Source of the DNA: JBKHHU01 sp046539045
GTDB lineage: Bacteria; Planctomycetota; Phycisphaerae; SM23-33
Length of the DNA: 7,788 bases
Direction of reading: 5' to 3'
NCBI GenBank assembly: GCA_046539045.1
Contig: JBKHHU010000166.1
Span: 1-7,788 of the forward strand
Shown here: one piece after another, positions 5,535 through 7,788 of the stretch
How positions within the stretch are numbered: position 1 is the first letter of the stretch
How the letters are laid out: each line of letters opens with the position of its first letter
The notes under the pieces: model-generated
Databases searched by the model: none
Seen by the model: the letters and a program-made list of their open reading frames with translations, nothing else
Told to the model about the DNA's origin: nothing
Position numbers and translations under genes: made by a program

Positions 5535-7265
5535 ATGCGGAAATCACTACTGCTTTCGATCATCCTCCTGGCCATCTGCACGCCTGCCCTGGCTGATGTT
5601 GTCTATCTCACCAACGGCAAGATGTACGAAGGCGTCGTCACCAAAAAGGACGGGAAGGTCCGGATCAAACTGCAGCACGATACCATCGAAGTGCCGGAAT
5701 CGCAGGTGATTACCATCGTCGAATCCGAGGTCAAGAAGTCCAATGACCACAAGACCTCCGGTTCGACCGGCTCGACCGAAACGTTCCCCGACCCGCTGAC
5801 CGGGACGGTGACCACCGACCCGGTACCCATGGATTTCAGTGTCGCCACTGCCGACCGCCCGGAAGTGGCTGCCTACGCTCTCATGCGACAGATCATGAGC
5901 ACCCCCGCCGGAGAGAAGCGCACCGAACTTCGTGAATCGGTTCAGAAATGGCGGGTAGTCGCTCACGACCAGAAGCGCCGCGTCGGCGGAAGCTGGATCG
6001 ACCCTTCCGAATTCATCCGCAGGAGAAAGAAGTACATAGAGCGTGTGGGAGAACTGGAATCGGAACTCCGCAAGCTCCGCTGGGCGACCGATCGTTCAAG
6101 AACCAGCCAGGACAAGAAGCGGCGCCAACTGCTGAAAATTGGCGGAGAACTGCGGCAGGCTGCACAGGTCTGGACCGATCCCGCCATCCGCAGCTTTCTG
6201 ACCGGCTTGACGTACATAGTCATCGATTCGCACCGGCAGGCCGAGCCGTTCTTCCGACGGGCTCGCGAGGATGCGCCCAACGTCGCCGGGCTCATCCAGG
6301 GACACGCCATTTCTCTGGTGGAGGCCAACCGCCCCAAGCTCGCCGTCGAGGCAGCCATGGAAGTGCTACGGCTCCACCCGGAAAACAAAGACGCCATCGA
6401 ACTGCTTCAGGAAACCATGGAGAAAGCCCCGGGCCGCGTGATCAACTCCGATGAGTACAAGGCCGCCAAAAAACTGCTCGCCCAGTACGAACTCAAGCCG
6501 CGAGTCTCGGTTTCCAGCAGCCGTGGGGTGCGATGGCTGATGCCCGGCAAGGGCTGGTATGCCCGCCGCGGTGGGATGCCCACCCCCTCCTACGACCGGC
6601 TGGAGTTCAAGCAGGCCGTCGCCGTACCGGTGGGCAAACACACGCTGCTGATGGACGAAGCCGTCCTCGAAGGCGCCCTGGAAGCCTACATCGAGATCAA
6701 GCCCGGGCTCTTCAGCCCGGTCGAACCGCGGAGTTCAAGGTACTCCAGTTCCCGCAGCCAGAAGCCTCTCCCGCTGCGACTGGTGCACGTGAAAGATTAC
6801 GAGTTCGTGCCGACAGTGGACATCAAACCCCAATCGCGGCGCACGACCCAACCGGCGAAACGGGAAGTCCCCTTCGAGGGCAACACGACTGTCACCGCCT
6901 ACGCCCTGGGCGTCTTCCGCGAAATGGGCACGGCCATGCGGACCCCCGCCGGGGCCGTCAAGAGCGTGGCCGACACGGGTGACGCGGAAGTCAGCGTCTC
7001 GCTTCTGCCCGGTGAGGCAGCCGGCCCGGTGTTGACCGACAAGGGCAAACTTGTCGGGTTCCTCGCCGGACGCACCAGCCTCAAGGATCAGGGAGGCCCT
7101 CACAAACTTCACGGTCTGGGGCACATCCTTGACGTCATCGAACGGGCCGTCAGCTCCCGCTCCTTCCGCAGCCACAGCCGCGTGGAACGCAAAGTCGAGC
7201 CACAGAAGGTCGAAGGAATCGCGTTCCGTGTCCTGGTCATCCACGCCGAACGATTTGAGCAGTAG
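5535..7265 (+). CDS. Secreted multidomain protein: small N-terminal beta domain, coiled coil, TPR-like helices, degenerate trypsin-like C-terminus
   Basis: I do not recognise a named family for this 576-residue protein, but its parts can be read. Residues 1-20 are a signal peptide (MRKS, hydrophobic core, PALA before DVV). Residues 21-64 (D-V-V-Y-L-T-N-G-K, then E-G-V-V and I-E-V-P-E-S-Q-V) form a small beta domain common at the start of planctomycete secreted proteins. A low-complexity Gly/Ser/Thr linker follows. Residues 159-215 are highly charged and helical, probably a coiled coil. Residues 236-297 resemble one or two TPR repeats (A-E-P-F-F-R-R-A; A-V-E-A-A-M-E-V-L-R-L-H-P-E-N). The C-terminal part (about 360-540) looks like a trypsin/HtrA fold without its catalytic triad: V-L-E-G-A after A376 where histidine is expected, V425 near the aspartate position, and G-E-A-A-G-P (493-498) in place of G-N-S-G-G-P. 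A scaffold or binding role in the periplasm is likely. The protease reading is my inference from motif resemblance. Confidence 0.7.
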   Translation: MRKSLLLSIILLAICTPALADVVYLTNGKMYEGVVTKKDGKVRIKLQHDTIEVPESQVITIVESEVKKSNDHKTSGSTGSTETFPDPLTGTVTTDPVPMDFSVATADRPEVAAYALMRQIMSTPAGEKRTELRESVQKWRVVAHDQKRRVGGSWIDPSEFIRRRKKYIERVGELESELRKLRWATDRSRTSQDKKRRQLLKIGGELRQAAQVWTDPAIRSFLTGLTYIVIDSHRQAEPFFRRAREDAPNVAGLIQGHAISLVEANRPKLAVEAAMEVLRLHPENKDAIELLQETMEKAPGRVINSDEYKAAKKLLAQYELKPRVSVSSSRGVRWLMPGKGWYARRGGMPTPSYDRLEFKQAVAVPVGKHTLLMDEAVLEGALEAYIEIKPGLFSPVEPRSSRYSSSRSQKPLPLRLVHVKDYEFVPTVDIKPQSRRTTQPAKREVPFEGNTTVTAYALGVFREMGTAMRTPAGAVKSVADTGDAEVSVSLLPGEAAGPVLTDKGKLVGFLAGRTSLKDQGGPHKLHGLGHILDVIERAVSSRSFRSHSRVERKVEPQKVEGIAFRVLVIHAERFEQ

Positions 7266-7274
7266 CCTCGACGG

Positions 7275-7305
7275 ACAGCGGGCTGTCGGCCTGCAAGCCC
7301 GCTGT
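7275..7305 (+). terminator. Hairpin behind the secreted multidomain gene, probable terminator
   Basis: ACAGCGGGCT (7275-7284) and AGCCCGCTGT (7296-7305) form a perfect 10-base-pair stem with an 11-base loop, starting 10 bases after the stop codon at 7265. No T-run follows on the plus strand, so termination may be factor-dependent. It resembles the porin hairpin in stem length and lack of an immediate T-run. Confidence 0.55.
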
Positions 7306-7343
7306 GAACCGCCGTCCTTCCCGGAAGTATGCCGATCTGATCA

Positions 7344-7372
7344 TTGAGAGCGTACTTTCAGCTCATTTTCAT
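7344..7372 (+). promoter_or_regulatory. Candidate promoter of the right-hand PQQ-like gene
   Basis: TTGAGA (5/6) at 7344-7349 is followed after 17 bases by TTTCAT (4/6) at 7367-7372. It lies between the hairpin at 7275-7305 and the gene start at 7491, and would leave a leader of about 110 bases. Nothing else in the 7306-7490 gap could be assigned. Confidence 0.35.
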
Positions 7373-7490
7373 GCTTTGGCGATCATTTCCGCGGCCTCTG
7401 CCGATACGCCCGCCCATATTCATCATTTAAGACAGTAATCAACGCGGTGTGTCCGCGGCCAGCTTGTTCTCCGTGAAAGGAATGATCCGG

Positions 7491-7788
7491 ATGAAGATGA
7501 GTGACATAATCAAGACGACATTGGTTCTTCTGCTGACGGCCTCTGCCGTAATGGCGGGGGGAGAATACGAGAACGACTACATCGGCTATCGCGGCAACGG
7601 CAGGGGCATCTACCCGCCGGACTGCGATCCCGTCACCGAGTGGCAGGAATGGACCTTCAAGAAAGGCCAATACGAGGACAATCGCGGTAGGAAGAAAACC
7701 GGCATGCTTCCTGACGAGCGGAAACCGAAGAACATCGTCTGGAAGGTTCCGCAGTTGATGTACTGCAACGGCGGGATGATCCTCGTCG
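7491..7788 (+). CDS. Secreted PQQ-like beta-propeller protein, N-terminal 99 codons (cut by window edge)
   Basis: An open frame starts with ATG at 7491 and runs off the right edge. AAAGGA at 7476-7481 sits nine bases before it; the in-frame ATG at 7482 abuts that site and is less likely. Residues 1-22 form a signal peptide (MKMSDIIK, a leucine-rich core, AVMA before GGEY). The mature N-terminus contains Y-R-G-N-G-R-G-I-Y-P (33-42), equivalent to the F-R-G-P-N-G-x-G-x-x-P opening of PQQ-like propellers, and residues 81-99 (N-I-V-W-K-V-P, then N-G-G-M-I-L-V) look like the first blade strand as in BamB-type repeats. The family call rests on these two short stretches because the blades lie outside the window. 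A cysteine at 45 is not in a lipobox. Function unknown. Confidence 0.65.
   Translation, partial: MKMSDIIKTTLVLLLTASAVMAGGEYENDYIGYRGNGRGIYPPDCDPVTEWQEWTFKKGQYEDNRGRKKTGMLPDERKPKNIVWKVPQLMYCNGGMILV

Noticed and set aside
1..7788. A mobile element, defence island or CRISPR array
   Set aside because: No transposase, integrase, nuclease or defence-type domain was seen, nor direct repeats with spacers or terminal inverted repeats. Apart from the AT-rich Rrf2 leader, base composition looks even throughout.

Overview
The window looks like chromosomal DNA of a GC-rich, outer-membrane-bearing bacterium, most plausibly a planctomycete or another member of the PVC group. The evidence is a pair of secreted PQQ-like beta-propeller proteins with the W-P-x-F-x-G-P-N type of N-terminus, a secreted protein opening with a small D-V-V-Y-L-x-N-G-K domain of a kind common in planctomycetes, and an OprB-type outer-membrane porin. 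Taxonomy is an inference from protein style, not from a marker gene. No RNA genes, insertion sequences, CRISPR arrays or phage genes were seen.

Layout. The left two thirds is transcribed on the minus strand. Reading in the direction of transcription (right to left) there is an OprB-family porin (4054-5328), a hairpin, an Rrf2-family Fe-S type regulator (3399-3860) with its own promoter-like sequence and a 12-base perfect palindrome in its leader, a 308-base gap holding a promoter candidate, a 745-residue glycosidase of the GH52/GH116 type (853-3090), a classical stem plus T-tract terminator (775-815), and the first 207 codons of a secreted PQQ-like propeller protein running off the left edge (1-623). 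The right third is on the plus strand: a 576-residue secreted protein (5535-7265) that ends in what I read as a catalytically dead trypsin/HtrA-like domain, a hairpin, and the first 99 codons of a second secreted PQQ-like propeller protein (7491-7788) cut by the right edge.

How the parts may fit. The porin and the minus-strand glycosidase could form a carbohydrate uptake and breakdown pair: the porin passes small sugars or oligosaccharides through the outer membrane, and the glycosidase, which lacks a signal peptide, would act inside the cell. The Rrf2 regulator between them has three cysteines at IscR-like positions and may tie expression to redox or iron-sulfur status. However, each gene appears to have its own promoter and most have their own terminator, so this is a neighbourhood rather than a proven operon.

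I did not find a clear, wholly new multi-gene system. The points most worth a second look are the triad-less protease-like domain, the glycosidase that sits between GH52 and GH116, the palindrome in the Rrf2 leader, and a short hydrophobic reading frame directly behind the Rrf2 gene.
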